From positions 2,480,001 to 2,544,000 of the forward strand of contig MSED01000003.1 in NCBI GenBank assembly GCA_002099365.1: a stretch of DNA of 64,000 nt, read 5' to 3'. This DNA comes from Phialophora verrucosa. Its lineage: Eukaryota > Ascomycota > Eurotiomycetes > Chaetothyriales > Herpotrichiellaceae. Position numbers and translations under genes: made by a program. Each line of letters begins with the position of its first letter. The first letter of the stretch is position 1. Under the pieces are notes generated by a model. The model did not search any database and was not told where the DNA came from. It saw nothing but the letters and a program-made list of their open reading frames with translations. Of the stretch, positions 11,890 to 21,493 are shown one piece after another.

Positions 11890-12472
11890 AGGAGGAGATT
11901 GGGTAGAATGACAAGTCACCGGTGTAATCGTGCGCGGAGAAGTTGCCCAGCTTGACATCGAATGCCTCTTCCTCAAGTTGTGTAGACTATGATCCCTGGC
12001 CTCTGATTCGAGGACGCTACTCTCCGCGTTCGTCCGGTATCCCGGTAGATATGCATTTGTGAATCCGACACGACTATGATTTCCATGATGGGCGGGAACT
12101 GGGTCACGTCGCCGCGTTGGTCGAAGTGGTCGTGCGACCAGATGACGGCCGAGATGGATTTCGTGGTGACTCGGAGCCCGCCAGCGTCTTCGTCTAGGAT
12201 CTTGTCGACGTTAGAGAAGAGCATGTATTGCTTGACGAAACCAAGCGTGTTGGGGGAAGGCTGGTTTGCCAGTCCTTACGCATGCCCAGGTCAAACAAGA
12301 CATGCTTGTTTTGTACGGTGTTGCTGACCAAGGAGGCGTACGAGGCGAACCTGAACTTATCGTGGCCCGGAATGGTAGGCGAGAAGACTACGCCGGTAGA
12401 TACCTCTTCGTATTGGGAGACACGAGAAAATGCCCGAGCCGCAATCCTTTGGGGGAAATGCAGATGATTCAC
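11890..12472 (-). pseudogene. Broken metallo-beta-lactamase-fold hydrolase (lactonase-like)
   Basis: Minus-strand segments read GVVFSPTIPGHDKFRFASYA, HVLFDLGMRKDW, VDKILDEDAGGL and then AVIWSHDHFDQRGDVTQFPP. The last is the HxHxDH-like zinc motif, here SHDHFDQRGD with Gln in place of the usual His. Still further on are EEEAFDVKLGNFSAHDYTGD and FYPI. The order fits the AHL-lactonase-like branch of the fold. A shift at the five-base run 12252-12256, the His-to-Gln change, and further frame changes and stops near 12000 mark it as a pseudogene. It overlaps the end of the KMO-like relic tail to tail. Confidence 0.6.
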
Positions 12473-13075
12473 TCCAGTCTCTAGAAGGATGCCACCGCCG
12501 TCGAGGCGGATGTGGAGGTACTTCTAAGAATGACGCAACCCTCTGCTTACTCCGGAGAAGTGGGGTTGGATGCATGGCTGAGGCATATACCCCGGATCTC
12601 AGCAGTCGTGGGGGGGCAACGGTTTTTGCAGGTGGCCCGTTACCGGGTGAAACCTCTATCAGTCCTGGTGGTATCAGTATCTGTCAGATTAACTACTGGC
12701 TCGCTGATTCCATTACATCAGTGATCATAAATTCAGGATTAGATTTAGGTCAATGCTAACGGGCAGATTCAACAGCCAGAGCGAACTATCATGCTTATCG
12801 TATAACAAAATCGAGGAAATCGAGCTAAGATGGACCAGTTTAGGTGCAAGCTTTATATTTTGTACCACGACTGACGATCATCAGATCACCATGAACGCAC
12901 TGGCGATACTAAGACAGTAGTTTTTTAGATGCAATACATCAGATGGTGGATCCCCACGAATATGTCAGAAACTGTTCTTCCTTGATGATATTGCCTGCCG
13001 ATATTTTTGAGGGTACATCTGTGATCGGTAGTTCTTCCCTGATGCTCGGCATCTGAACAGAAAAAGGCCTGGCTC
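12473..13075. other. Intergenic, nothing recognised
   Basis: Short frames only. AT-richer than the surroundings. No shared CGG repeat was noticed. Confidence 0.35.
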
Positions 13076-13615
13076 TCATCTGATGAATTGGTCCACATAA
13101 TCAGCACCCAGGCCGACTCGCTCGAAATGCTCACGGGCTGACGCGACCTTGCTGAACACATCCTCCACCCCACATGGATTGCCCTCAGGGTCAACGTAGA
13201 TATATGCACCTGTGACATGGAACAGAGTGATCATCTCCTCCACGCCATCCGGTACCTCCAAGGTGTGAATATCTCCAGGAGGCTCAAATGAGTAAGCGCC
13301 TTCGGTCGCCCACCACGGATGTTCGAGATAGTGCCATCTCCCCTTGAGCGTTGTAGCATGGACCGGGCCAGTATGGCGATGGCGGGAGAGAATTCCTGAC
13401 CGCTGGACTCGTAATAAGTTCACAAAGTAGCCTTGTGAGACCGAGAATAGAAGTGGTCGAAACCAAATGCCGGGTGCCTGGGGCACCCACAACTTCTCGT
13501 CAATGCTTTTGCCAAAGTCGAGAGCCGCCGTGATGACTATGTCTTCGGCGACATTGGGAAGAGGCTCTCCCCGGTAGGGAGTTGCTTCGGAATGAGGTCG
13601 CTGGATCGGAGCCAT
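13076..13615 (-). CDS. Cupin protein, 2,4'-dihydroxyacetophenone dioxygenase-like
   Basis: Single exon, 179 residues from the ATG in ACAATGGCT (an in-frame ATG 11 codons upstream is possible). The protein shows WVPQAPGIWFRPLLFSVSQG, LLRVQRSGILSRHRHTGPVH, HYLEHPWWATEGAYSFEPPG and DIHTLEVPDG. These are the two cupin motifs of the family that includes 2,4'-dihydroxyacetophenone dioxygenase; the histidines in RHRH and GPVH and the later DIHT would bind the metal. That enzyme cleaves the C-C bond of alpha-hydroxy aryl ketones. Here it could cleave a dicarbonyl or hydroxyketone, but the substrate is unknown. A CCGAATTCCG site lies about 200 bases upstream. Confidence 0.75.
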   Translation of the reverse strand: MAPIQRPHSEATPYRGEPLPNVAEDIVITAALDFGKSIDEKLWVPQAPGIWFRPLLFSVSQGYFVNLLRVQRSGILSRHRHTGPVHATTLKGRWHYLEHPWWATEGAYSFEPPGDIHTLEVPDGVEEMITLFHVTGAYIYVDPEGNPCGVEDVFSKVASAREHFERVGLGADYVDQFIR

Positions 13616-14163
13616 TGTAGGGTGAAAGTTTATTGATTGTCGTTGCAATTTTCTGGCGTGCTAGTCAAAAGCACACCGTCAAGGAGATGTATTTGCACGT
13701 TAAAAGTGATTCCTGATCCGGTGGAACTTCTCAAGAGGTGCTCATGCAGCCGCACCATGTTCAGTTAGTCTCCCGCTTCCTCCGGCACGGTGGATGGCTT
13801 TCAAAGCCAGTTCCGAATTCCGTAACCTGCGGTATGTTTAACTATCTAGCTGGTGATTGGTCCCTTGAATACTCCATGTGGACGTATCTGAACGATGAAT
13901 GGGCACTACTTAGGAGGTCTTGTGTGAGACGTCCGTAGAAGAGTTTCGGACCCAACACCGCAGTGCGGCAAGACTTCGAAGATGGATACTGGGTACATCC
14001 ACGGAAGACTTCGGTTCCGATACACGTGTATCGTTGAGCAGAACTTTTAGGGTCCGTTACTCATACACATGCGCATCTCGGTTGCAGCGGCATGATGGAA
14101 AATAGGGGCCCCGTGGATTGACTTAATGCCTTAATAGTCTCTGTCAGGATGTGCTGTTTTTCC
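13616..14163. other. Promoter region of the cupin gene
   Basis: It carries the full motif at 13813-13822. The rest shows no gene. Confidence 0.4.
13813..13822 (-). promoter_or_regulatory. CGG direct-repeat site (reads CGGAATTCGG on minus)
   Basis: Exact match to the 10-base form, about 200 bases upstream of the cupin start. Confidence 0.55.
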
Positions 14164-15002
14164 CTAACTATGCCAACCGCCATCAACTTGGTAGACTGAA
14201 CCAGTCACGAATGTACTCTCTGGACCTAGCAGCCAGCAGACGGCGTTGGCAACTTCATCAGGGGACCCCCGTCGCCCCATCGGACCGAATGCGGCGACTG
14301 CGGTATTCCCATTTTCGACCATAGACTTTCGAGTCAATGGGGTATCAATAACACCAGGGGCCACCGCGTTCACTCGTACCTGGCGAGGTCCAACCTCCTT
14401 GGCAGCCGAGCGAACCAGGCCGATCAGCCCGTGCTTCGCAGCACAGTAAGGGCCAACGCCTGCGATGCCAGATAGTCCGGCGACCGAGGAGATAGAGACG
14501 ATACTGCCCCCATCGACGATATTTTGCAGCTCGGCCCGTAGACAATACATCGTGCCTTTTGACGGGAGCACACAGAATTAGCGTCCAATCCACGTTGCTT
14601 GATGCAGAGAATCAAATAGTTAAATGCTCGAGGGAAGATTGAGAAAAACACACCGGTCAAGTTGACCCCTATAGCAACATCCCAGTGATCATCTTCAACC
14701 TCTGCGATGGGGATGGCCTTCTCAGTCTTGCCGGAAAGTCCGGCACAGTTTGCCGCGCCGTCCAAACGTCCGAATTTATCGACTGTCTTCTTAATCCAGC
14801 TGTCCACGTCCTTCCGGCGGGTGATATCCAGCTGTGTGTACATGAAACCCGGATACTCTTTCAATTCTGCCTTCAGCGAGCTCAGTCCGTCAGCATTGGT
14901 GTCAGATATGCTGAGACTTGCTCCTCGCGAGGCGAGTAGTTTGACTGTTGATCGAGCGATTCCACTGGCCCCGCCCGTGATAGCGATGACTTTACCCTTC
15001 AT
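14164..15002 (-). CDS. Short-chain dehydrogenase/reductase (classical SDR)
   Basis: Two exons, complement(14164..14555, 14654..15002), 246 residues. It has TGGASGIA for cofactor binding, NCAGLSG (NNAG equivalent), the catalytic Ser in SSVAGLSG and YCAAK for Tyr and Lys, plus GVIDTPL and a C-terminal FVTGSVYQVDGGW. Asp in ISDTNAD after strand 2 suggests NAD(H). A 98-base intron (GTGTGT to CAAAAG) restores NLTGTMYCLR. Probable role: oxidation of a secondary alcohol or reduction of a ketone in the pathway. A half site (AATTCCG) lies at about 15269-15275. Confidence 0.9.
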
Positions 15003-15621
15003 TGTGCCGACAAGAAAGTGTAATGCCCGGCTTCTCCGAACTATTCGTCGATATCCTCGAACGTGGTGTGAGTGTGGCTCTGACTAATATATATAGATAC
15101 CAGAAGGCCAGTTATTTGTCCAAGCGGGGGCTTGGTAAGGAAGCGGCCGAACTGAAGGATTCTGAGCGTCTCATGGCGGCGAGGAGTAGGTCGCTCGGCA
15201 TGGTTCATGAAAAGACTTATTTGGACACGGTTTGGCAATGGGGAACTGGTGGATGGGTCAACAATGGCAATTCCGAAACCCCTGAGCTCCTATTGGGCAT
15301 AGGCGATGTAAAGGCCTCAGCCTTGTGGTCCGTTCTCGATACCCGACTTCGCACCCGCCCGGCCTCGGAAACCGGGCATTTCCGACATTTAAGACGCCCT
15401 ACCGGCACACGAGTATTCTACGTGCAGCAGCCGTGCGAAACGCTGGGAAACAAAGCCTTCTTTTTCTGATATGGCACATTCATCCCGGATCACAGAACCC
15501 GGATTTCGATGCGTCGCCTTCCCCAAGACTCCCGATATTCAAAGCACAAATCAATCTATCACCCGGTGTGGAGTTGACATCTATAGCTTGGAAGACGGAG
15601 TCTGTTGCCTGTTGACCTTGA
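15003..15621. other. Promoter region of the SDR
   Basis: It contains AATTCCG near 15269 and CGGAAACCGGG near 15366, partial forms of the shared motif. No gene supported. Confidence 0.35.
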
Positions 15622-17241
15622 TTAGCTTGAGCCCTGGAACGCCGAACAGGAAGAGACAACCCACATATGGTTTCCCGCCAAATACCCATACGCCATACCG
15701 CGCATGTTGGCCACTCCGCTCTGCTGCGACATCCCCAGGTCGGTCCGACTCGCTGAGTTTCCGGCTGCGTAGAGACCTCCGATAGGTCTCCCGTCCATTC
15801 TGAGCACTTGTCCGTGTTGGTTGACCTCCAGGCCGGCCGCCGCGACGCTGATGAATGCTTGGATCAACTTTGTGGCGTAGAATGGTGCTCGCTTGATAGT
15901 TCCTACTACCGGGGCGCCGATGGGATTGAATGAGACAATAGATGCAACCCAGGGACGTTCACCGCGATGAAACTCTTCGTCTCGGCCCTTGACACTCATC
16001 TCGTTGTAGCGGTCGACTGTTTTTCTCAACTGACTCGCATCGATCTGTGCCTTGGCCGCCAATTCATCGAGCGAGTTTGCGACCAGACAGTCCTCACGCA
16101 AAGGTCCAGGCTGCTGCTTGCGTACCGGTGAGAACCAATAGTCCTCATCGAAGATCAACCACATCGGCCAGTTGGCATGGATATGATCTTTGGGATTTAA
16201 CACATGGACCGAAGTGTGAAGTTCGGAGTAGAAAGTCTCGTCTGCAAACCGCTGGCCGCGGGAGTTGACCACAATCTCATGCGGTCCGATCGGCCAGTAC
16301 ATTGCGATGTCGTGCTTGCCGCTGGAATTTTTGGACGACAATCGCAGTCCCTTCTGTACGACGGTCCGTGACGGCGGCAAGGCGGTGATGGCGGCGCCGA
16401 TGTTCGAACCCATCAGAATGTGGTCGCCATCAATCCCTGGGAACGCGAGAGATGAGTATGGTTCAAATGCCCCCTCGAACTTGTTGACGAGTCTCGAGTT
16501 GAAATCGTAGCCGCCCAACGCAAGCACCACTCCGCTCCGTGCGCGGATCTTCTTTTCCTTCCCCTGAGCCGTCTTGACGACCACGCCAGTCACATGCTCA
16601 TGCTCAGTGATCAGTTGAACGACAGGAGTCTCGATACGTAGCTCGACCCCTGCATCCAATGCCGCCTTCACGAAGAAGCCAGCTAGAGCCTCCCCCGTGT
16701 ATACGGAGTCCGGCTCTCGCTCCCCGCTGACCCAGCCCGAGATGCCGGCCATTTCTCTCTCATTCGTCGACCTGTTGCCCCGAAGTTTGTCCTTCCAAAC
16801 GCCCAGCTCGGATTTCTTGAATGGCTCGACATCAATGTACCTGCCATCTTCCTTGGCGTATGGAACTTCGGGCCAGTAGTAGTCTGGTAAATTGGGAATC
16901 ATGCGAAATTGGACACCGCGGTCCTCGAAAAAGGAGAATGCTTCGTCGGCCGCTTCAAAAAGTTTCTTCGTCATGGCCGGGTTTGTCCAGCCAGCAGCCA
17001 GTTGTGCAACGTAGGCAACACCATCCTCATGCGAGTCTTCAATCCCCTTCGCCGCCTGGTATTTGTTGGCTGGCAGCCAGAACTGCCCACCTGACAGAGC
17101 AGTGACTCCTCCGACGTAGGGTGTCTTTTCTAACACGAGGGTCTTCAATCCCTTCGATCGCGAAACTATCGCGGCAGACAGGCCACCAACACCTGACCCG
17201 GCACATACCACGTCATACTCCTCGTCCCACTGTGTCTGCAT
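15622..17241 (-). CDS. FAD-dependent 3-ketosteroid-delta1-dehydrogenase-like flavoprotein
   Basis: Single exon, 539 residues from the ATG just before QTQWDEEYDVVCAGSGVGGL; an upstream in-frame Met at 17298 is less likely. It has the Rossmann GSGVGGLSAA motif, LVLEKTPYVGGVTALSGGQFW, a substrate-side insertion, VVLALGGYDFN, and the C-terminal FAD motif GRPIGGLYAAGNSASRTDLG. This is the arrangement of the fumarate-reductase/KSTD family (PF00890). KSTDs introduce a 1,2 double bond next to a ketone in steroid ring A; fungal relatives act on other polycyclic ketones too. The normal catalytic tyrosines were not checked against a structure. A full CGG repeat lies 155 bases upstream. Confidence 0.82.
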   Translation of the reverse strand: MQTQWDEEYDVVCAGSGVGGLSAAIVSRSKGLKTLVLEKTPYVGGVTALSGGQFWLPANKYQAAKGIEDSHEDGVAYVAQLAAGWTNPAMTKKLFEAADEAFSFFEDRGVQFRMIPNLPDYYWPEVPYAKEDGRYIDVEPFKKSELGVWKDKLRGNRSTNEREMAGISGWVSGEREPDSVYTGEALAGFFVKAALDAGVELRIETPVVQLITEHEHVTGVVVKTAQGKEKKIRARSGVVLALGGYDFNSRLVNKFEGAFEPYSSLAFPGIDGDHILMGSNIGAAITALPPSRTVVQKGLRLSSKNSSGKHDIAMYWPIGPHEIVVNSRGQRFADETFYSELHTSVHVLNPKDHIHANWPMWLIFDEDYWFSPVRKQQPGPLREDCLVANSLDELAAKAQIDASQLRKTVDRYNEMSVKGRDEEFHRGERPWVASIVSFNPIGAPVVGTIKRAPFYATKLIQAFISVAAAGLEVNQHGQVLRMDGRPIGGLYAAGNSASRTDLGMSQQSGVANMRGMAYGYLAGNHMWVVSSCSAFQGSS

Positions 17242-17678
17242 TTTGAGGTCGCAGGAAGGGAGTAAGTGACTTCTGAACAAGAGAACAGCTCGGGACAAGG
17301 TAAGGATAGACGTTCATGATAAAGTGTTTGTAGTGTCAACGCTTACGGAAGCCGCAAGGCTGGTCAAGGTTCTATGCCTCTGGCAGTGGTTTTCCGAATT
17401 CCGGGGTGGAGTTGGGGGGGGGGGTTCCATATCGCCCGAAATCACCAGAGGAGATTAGACTTGGCGTCTCAGAAGCCGTCAATACTGCGTTTCAAGGAAC
17501 TCACATGCAGCAAACATGAATATAGTATATACGCCAAAGTACAGAATGCTCAGACAATCGTGTATCTAAGGTGGACAGCCTTCCGTAACCTTGCATGATG
17601 CTCGAGGTTTGTGGCGTCCCCCTCTCTTGTCCTATCCAGCGGCAAACAGTTGGGTGCCAGCTCAAATCTACTTATGAA
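17242..17678. other. Promoter region of the KSTD-like gene
   Basis: Full motif at 17394-17403, followed by a run of eleven G (17414-17424). No gene supported. Confidence 0.4.
17394..17403 (-). promoter_or_regulatory. CGG direct-repeat site (CGGAATTCGG on minus)
   Basis: Exact 10-base form 155 bases upstream of the KSTD-like start. Confidence 0.55.
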
Positions 17679-18443
17679 TTATCGAGACCCCGCCTGCATC
17701 TGCTGGAGCAAGACAGGAGCAGAATGGGAGACTCCATCGATGCCCATCAGACTGGTGATCTCCAAGGTCTGGATGATCTCCTCTGGGGTGGCTCCAGCCT
17801 TGAGCGCATTTCGCATGTGGATCCTGGTACCACGGGCGAATAAATGTGTCGTCGCCGCATCAATGGCACAAATGATCAGCTCTCTAATTTTTGGCTCCAG
17901 GACTTTGCTCTGCGACGAGAAGGACGAGAAGTCCGTGTAGGCCTCGAAGAAATTGGAGTCCATCTGGATCAACACCGTGAAGGTCTCGGGCCAGAAACCC
18001 CTTTTGGCGACAAAAGCGTCCTTGATCTTGCTCTTGTCCTCGTCGAGTGTTTTATAGGGCTGAGTGTCCATCCCGAGTTCCTCCATCACCTCGAACAGGA
18101 TCGGTGCGCCGAGGGTCAACGTGTGCACACCGAGCAGATAACTCAGGCCCATGACCTCCAGGATCTCCTGGGTCGTGGCGCCGAGTGCGAGAGCGGCCGT
18201 GACGTGCGCCCGTACAGCTGGTATGTGAATGTGGGTGCAAGAAGCACCAAGAGCGATGTATACCAACTCCTGGACCTTTGGTGGCAGGGCGCTCTTCACA
18301 TGTGCGGCCTCCTGCATTTTGAGATACCCTTTGAAGTAGGCAGGGCTGATCGTCAGCAGCGCTTCCCAGTCCTCATTCCAGACCCCACGCTGGTCCAGAA
18401 ACTGTTGCTTCAGCTTCATCTTGTCATCATCTGTAGATGCCAT
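17679..18443 (-). CDS. Double carboxymuconolactone-decarboxylase (AhpD-like) domain protein
   Basis: Single exon, 254 residues from MASTDDDKMKLKQQF; an upstream in-frame Met would add a hydrophobic 36-residue stretch that looks like 5' untranslated sequence. There are two repeats of the CMD fold. The first has VQELVYIALGASCTHIHIPAVR and GATTQEILEVMGLS; the second has IRELIICAIDAATTHLFARG and GATPEEIIQTLEITSL. The first keeps one Cys of the usual pair (ASCTH); the second has none (DAATTH), so a peroxidase-type CxxC activity is unlikely. Members of this branch are often found in catabolic clusters with unclear roles such as lactone or enol handling. The full motif at 18639 precedes it. Confidence 0.8.
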   Translation of the reverse strand: MASTDDDKMKLKQQFLDQRGVWNEDWEALLTISPAYFKGYLKMQEAAHVKSALPPKVQELVYIALGASCTHIHIPAVRAHVTAALALGATTQEILEVMGLSYLLGVHTLTLGAPILFEVMEELGMDTQPYKTLDEDKSKIKDAFVAKRGFWPETFTVLIQMDSNFFEAYTDFSSFSSQSKVLEPKIRELIICAIDAATTHLFARGTRIHMRNALKAGATPEEIIQTLEITSLMGIDGVSHSAPVLLQQMQAGSR

Positions 18444-18638
18444 ACTGTTGTGCGCCAGAATTTTTGCGACAAAAAAGGTGACAGCTTTCCACTGAACAAA
18501 GGGCAAGGTTACAATGGTTATCAGAGGAGCTCCCACTGCGAAAGGAAACACAAGGTCTGCGGCGTCGAGAGTTCTAGCGGGGTGAGTTAAGAAGGGTCCT
18601 TCTTTTGCCGATTACGCGGGGAGCGCGTCTAGGGTCAC

Positions 18639-18648
18639 CGGAATTCGG
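18639..18648 (+). promoter_or_regulatory. CGG direct-repeat site (CGGAATTCGG)
   Basis: Exact 10-base form, 196 bases upstream of the CMD-protein start. Confidence 0.55.
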
Positions 18649-18676
18649 AGTCGCCCGGGCTTCATGAGACAAATGC

Positions 18677-19885
18677 TTAGAAAATCGCAATAGCATTCGG
18701 AGGCGACGCGACGCCGCCAGGGACATTCAACGGAATGCTCGTCAAGAAGAAACTATATCTTCCGAGCCTCGCACAAGTCTCCGCCAACATCTCCAGGTCC
18801 CATAGCTCGCCTATTGGCGTTCCCCATGACGCCAACAAATGATCATGGAGGCCTGGGGAACCAATTCTCCGTTAGCTTCGATCCGACGCAAAGCTGCCGG
18901 AGACAAGGGGATTGCCTACACAGAGTCCCTTCAGGGAACGGCATTGCCTCCCACGCGATACTGTCGCCCGCAACAGCTGCAAAATGATGGTTCCAGAGCC
19001 ATTCGGTGGTTTGTGGGCTCGCCTCAACTCCGGCTGACTGTCTCATGGGGTCTGTGAACCACGCATCGCGTGTTACCTCGTCCGTGCATTCATTATACCA
19101 CTTTGTAAACCCAGATCGGACGAGGAGGATGTCGCCGACGGCAAATTCCACTCCTTGTTCTCGTGCGGCTCGTTCCAGATCGGACGAGCTGATAGCGTGA
19201 TGTCGAACTGGGGAGTACGACATGTTATGACGCTCAGCATATGCGACGAAGTCAACCAATACGCCGCGGCCAACGACGCCGCCTCTCTCGTGCCAGGCTA
19301 CGTACGAGAAGTGTCAGCCACTCCAGATCTACTTCGGGCTTGTTTTGTAGAATCATATGTCAAGAGTGACAAACCTTGAAGGCCAAGAACCGTCGAAGCC
19401 TTTGGCCCTGTGATTTCTTCTTTCTTCACTCCGTTGTAGAAGGTCCGGCTTTGTGAATGGAGGACATGACGAAGACCATCCCACTGTGAACCCGACTGCG
19501 TATTGAACAGGACTTGGTCGTCGAAGCTGTCCGAGCTACTGAATGTGCGATTATCGATTATGGTGTGCTTCAATGGCTGGCGGTTGAAAACGGGCACTCG
19601 TGGTTTATCCAAGGACCAGCTAAAATGTCACGTCAATAGATGATCCAATGCCCAGGAGTGGGAGCGAGATAGTCACTTGAGAGACACGCTGACACCTTGT
19701 TTAATCTGCTCTGCAGACCGCCTCACCACGCTGGGAGTCAGCAAGTTGAGCGTTCCAAGTTCATCCCGTGTTCCTTCACAGTCCCAGAGGCCCCAGGCAA
19801 AGGATCCGGAAGTACCGTAGCGGCGGGGGAGATCGGCATACACAGGTAGCTGTACCTCCGATTTGTCGCTTTTACTGGAAGACAT
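18677..19885 (-). CDS. Cyclase-family hydrolase (PF04199, kynurenine-formamidase-like), copy 1
   Basis: Four exons, complement(18677..18852, 18920..19297, 19375..19619, 19677..19885), 335 residues. It reads WDCEGTRDELGTLNLLT, VSLNWSLDKP, SGSQWDGLRHVLH, GRGVLVD, GDILLVRSGF and finally FFLTSIPLNVPGGVASPPNA. The SQWDGLRH block replaces the HxGTHxD zinc motif in fungal members. The family hydrolyses amides or lactones; fungal members of this branch have not been assigned a clear substrate here. In this setting it could open a lactone made by a BVMO. It is divergent from the SDR at 20.2 kb, with 297 bases between starts. A paralogue with the same block order sits at the far end of the window. Confidence 0.82.
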
Positions 19886-20182
19886 GTTGAATTGTCGATT
19901 GCTCTCGAGGAGAAGTGTGCCAGGACCGATATCTCTTTCTCGGTTCTCGTCGTGGTCAATTTCTAATCTAGTATGTGCCTGACTGGTATATTGCTTCGGC
20001 GTATCCGACTTTCGGAAACACCGCTGAACACGACAATTCCGTCCGATCCTGACACGGAACTCCTTTATCATTGATGAACTGCACTGTATGCCCTCGATTG
20101 CAGATCTCGCTGTTACAAATCTTTCGATTCTCCTATCACCGTCACGATATTATTCTCTCTACCGCTTCTTGCTTCAGGCAGA

Positions 20183-21030
20183 ATGCCTGTAGCCATTGTC
20201 ACCGGTTCGGCTCGTGGTATAGGCCGAACAATCGTAACTCGGCTTGCAAACGATGGCTTTGACGTCGTGGTGGCTGATGTTGAGGCTCAGAAAGCAGGCA
20301 TCGACGAAGTCGTCACAGAGATCCGAGCCACGGGAAGAAACGCCCACGGGATTGCCACAGATGTGACAGTGCAAGAGCGTGTCGAGAGCCTGGTCACGGA
20401 GACCGTGGCTCAGTTTGGAGAGCTCAACGTGATGGTCGCGAACGCCGGGATTATCGTCCTCAAGGGCATCCTCGACCTCAACGTTGACGAGTGGGACCGG
20501 ACCATGGCTGTCAATACCCGGGGCGTGTTCCTTTGCCACCAAGCGGCTGCAAGGCAAATGATCAAGCAAGGGAAAGGAGGCAAGCTGATTGCAGCATGCT
20601 CCGTCTCCGGCTCCCGCCCGAGTGGGAGGTGTCCGGCGTATTGTTCAAGTAAATTCGCCGTCCGCGGCTTCACGCAGTCGACTGCCCTCGAGCTTGGGAA
20701 GTATGGTATCACGGTCAATGCCTACTGCCCGGGATCTGTCATGTCTGACATGTCCATCCAATTCGCATCCATGCTGGGGGCCGAGGACGGCGGCAAGGAT
20801 GCTCGCGAAGTGTGGACAACGCAAATGGAAAGAAATAATAGCCTGAGAGACACAGTCCGAACAGAGGACATAGCGGGTCTGGTTGCCTTTCTAGCCAGCA
20901 AGAATGCAGACCGAATCACTGGCCAGAGCATTATTTGTGATGGAGGTGAGTCCTCATACCCCTCCCTCGCCCAGGAGAGGTATGCACCACACAGCTGACA
21001 GGTCGCGCTAAAGGAACAATGTTTTCATGA
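20183..21030 (+). CDS. Short-chain dehydrogenase/reductase (diacetyl/acetoin-reductase-like)
   Basis: Exons 20183..20945 and 21002..21030, 263 residues. It has TGSARGIG, VADVE (Asp selects NAD), ANAGI, the catalytic Ser in ACSVSGSRPS, and YCSSK for Tyr and Lys, followed by CPGSVMSDM. A 56-base intron (GTGAGT to GACAG) replaces a read-through tail with the normal ending SIICDGGRAKGTMFS, close to the GQSI-DGG ending of acetoin reductases. It should reduce or oxidise an alpha-hydroxyketone or a ring alcohol. It shares a promoter region with the cyclase-family gene. The next gene downstream is the Zn2Cys6 regulator. Confidence 0.9.
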
Positions 21031-21493
21031 CTCTCCATGAGTAGTGCAGAAAAGAGGCCGAGACCCACCATCAAGCTTAGGATAGACGAGTTTCGCGAAA
21101 GGACTCTTCTGCATTAATTTTGATCTTTGCATTCTCGCACAACTATTGTGATTGTGCCAAATGCTGGAGAAGCGACTCCCATGTCTAACGCGCACGGCGA
21201 GACAAGAGCTTCGGAATTATCCTCGGAATTTGATTCTCCCCCGGAAACGTGAGATCCGTCATACCGCCCCGCCCTTGTCGTCTTGACCCCCCCAGTCCCC
21301 CACAATGGCCTGGGAAGAACCATCCGTCTTCGCCCTAGCTGCTCCCCAGCATCAAGTCCCCCGCAAAACTTCTGTCCTCATTAATCAAGTCATACATCCG
21401 AGACAGAGCAGTCGAGAAGCAGTACTATTGCGTCTTTACTAGCACCGTTCTCTTTGCATCCTTTGCGTGGGTTCACAAGCCAAAGCGGGAGTT
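21031..21493. other. Promoter region of the first Zn2Cys6 regulator
   Basis: Two CGGAATT half sites at 21212-21218 and 21225-21231, in the same orientation and about one helical turn apart. No other gene seen. Confidence 0.4.

Noticed and set aside
17844..18590. 248-codon plus-strand open frame
   Set aside because: Antisense to the CMD-protein gene, whose minus-strand product has clear domain repeats.
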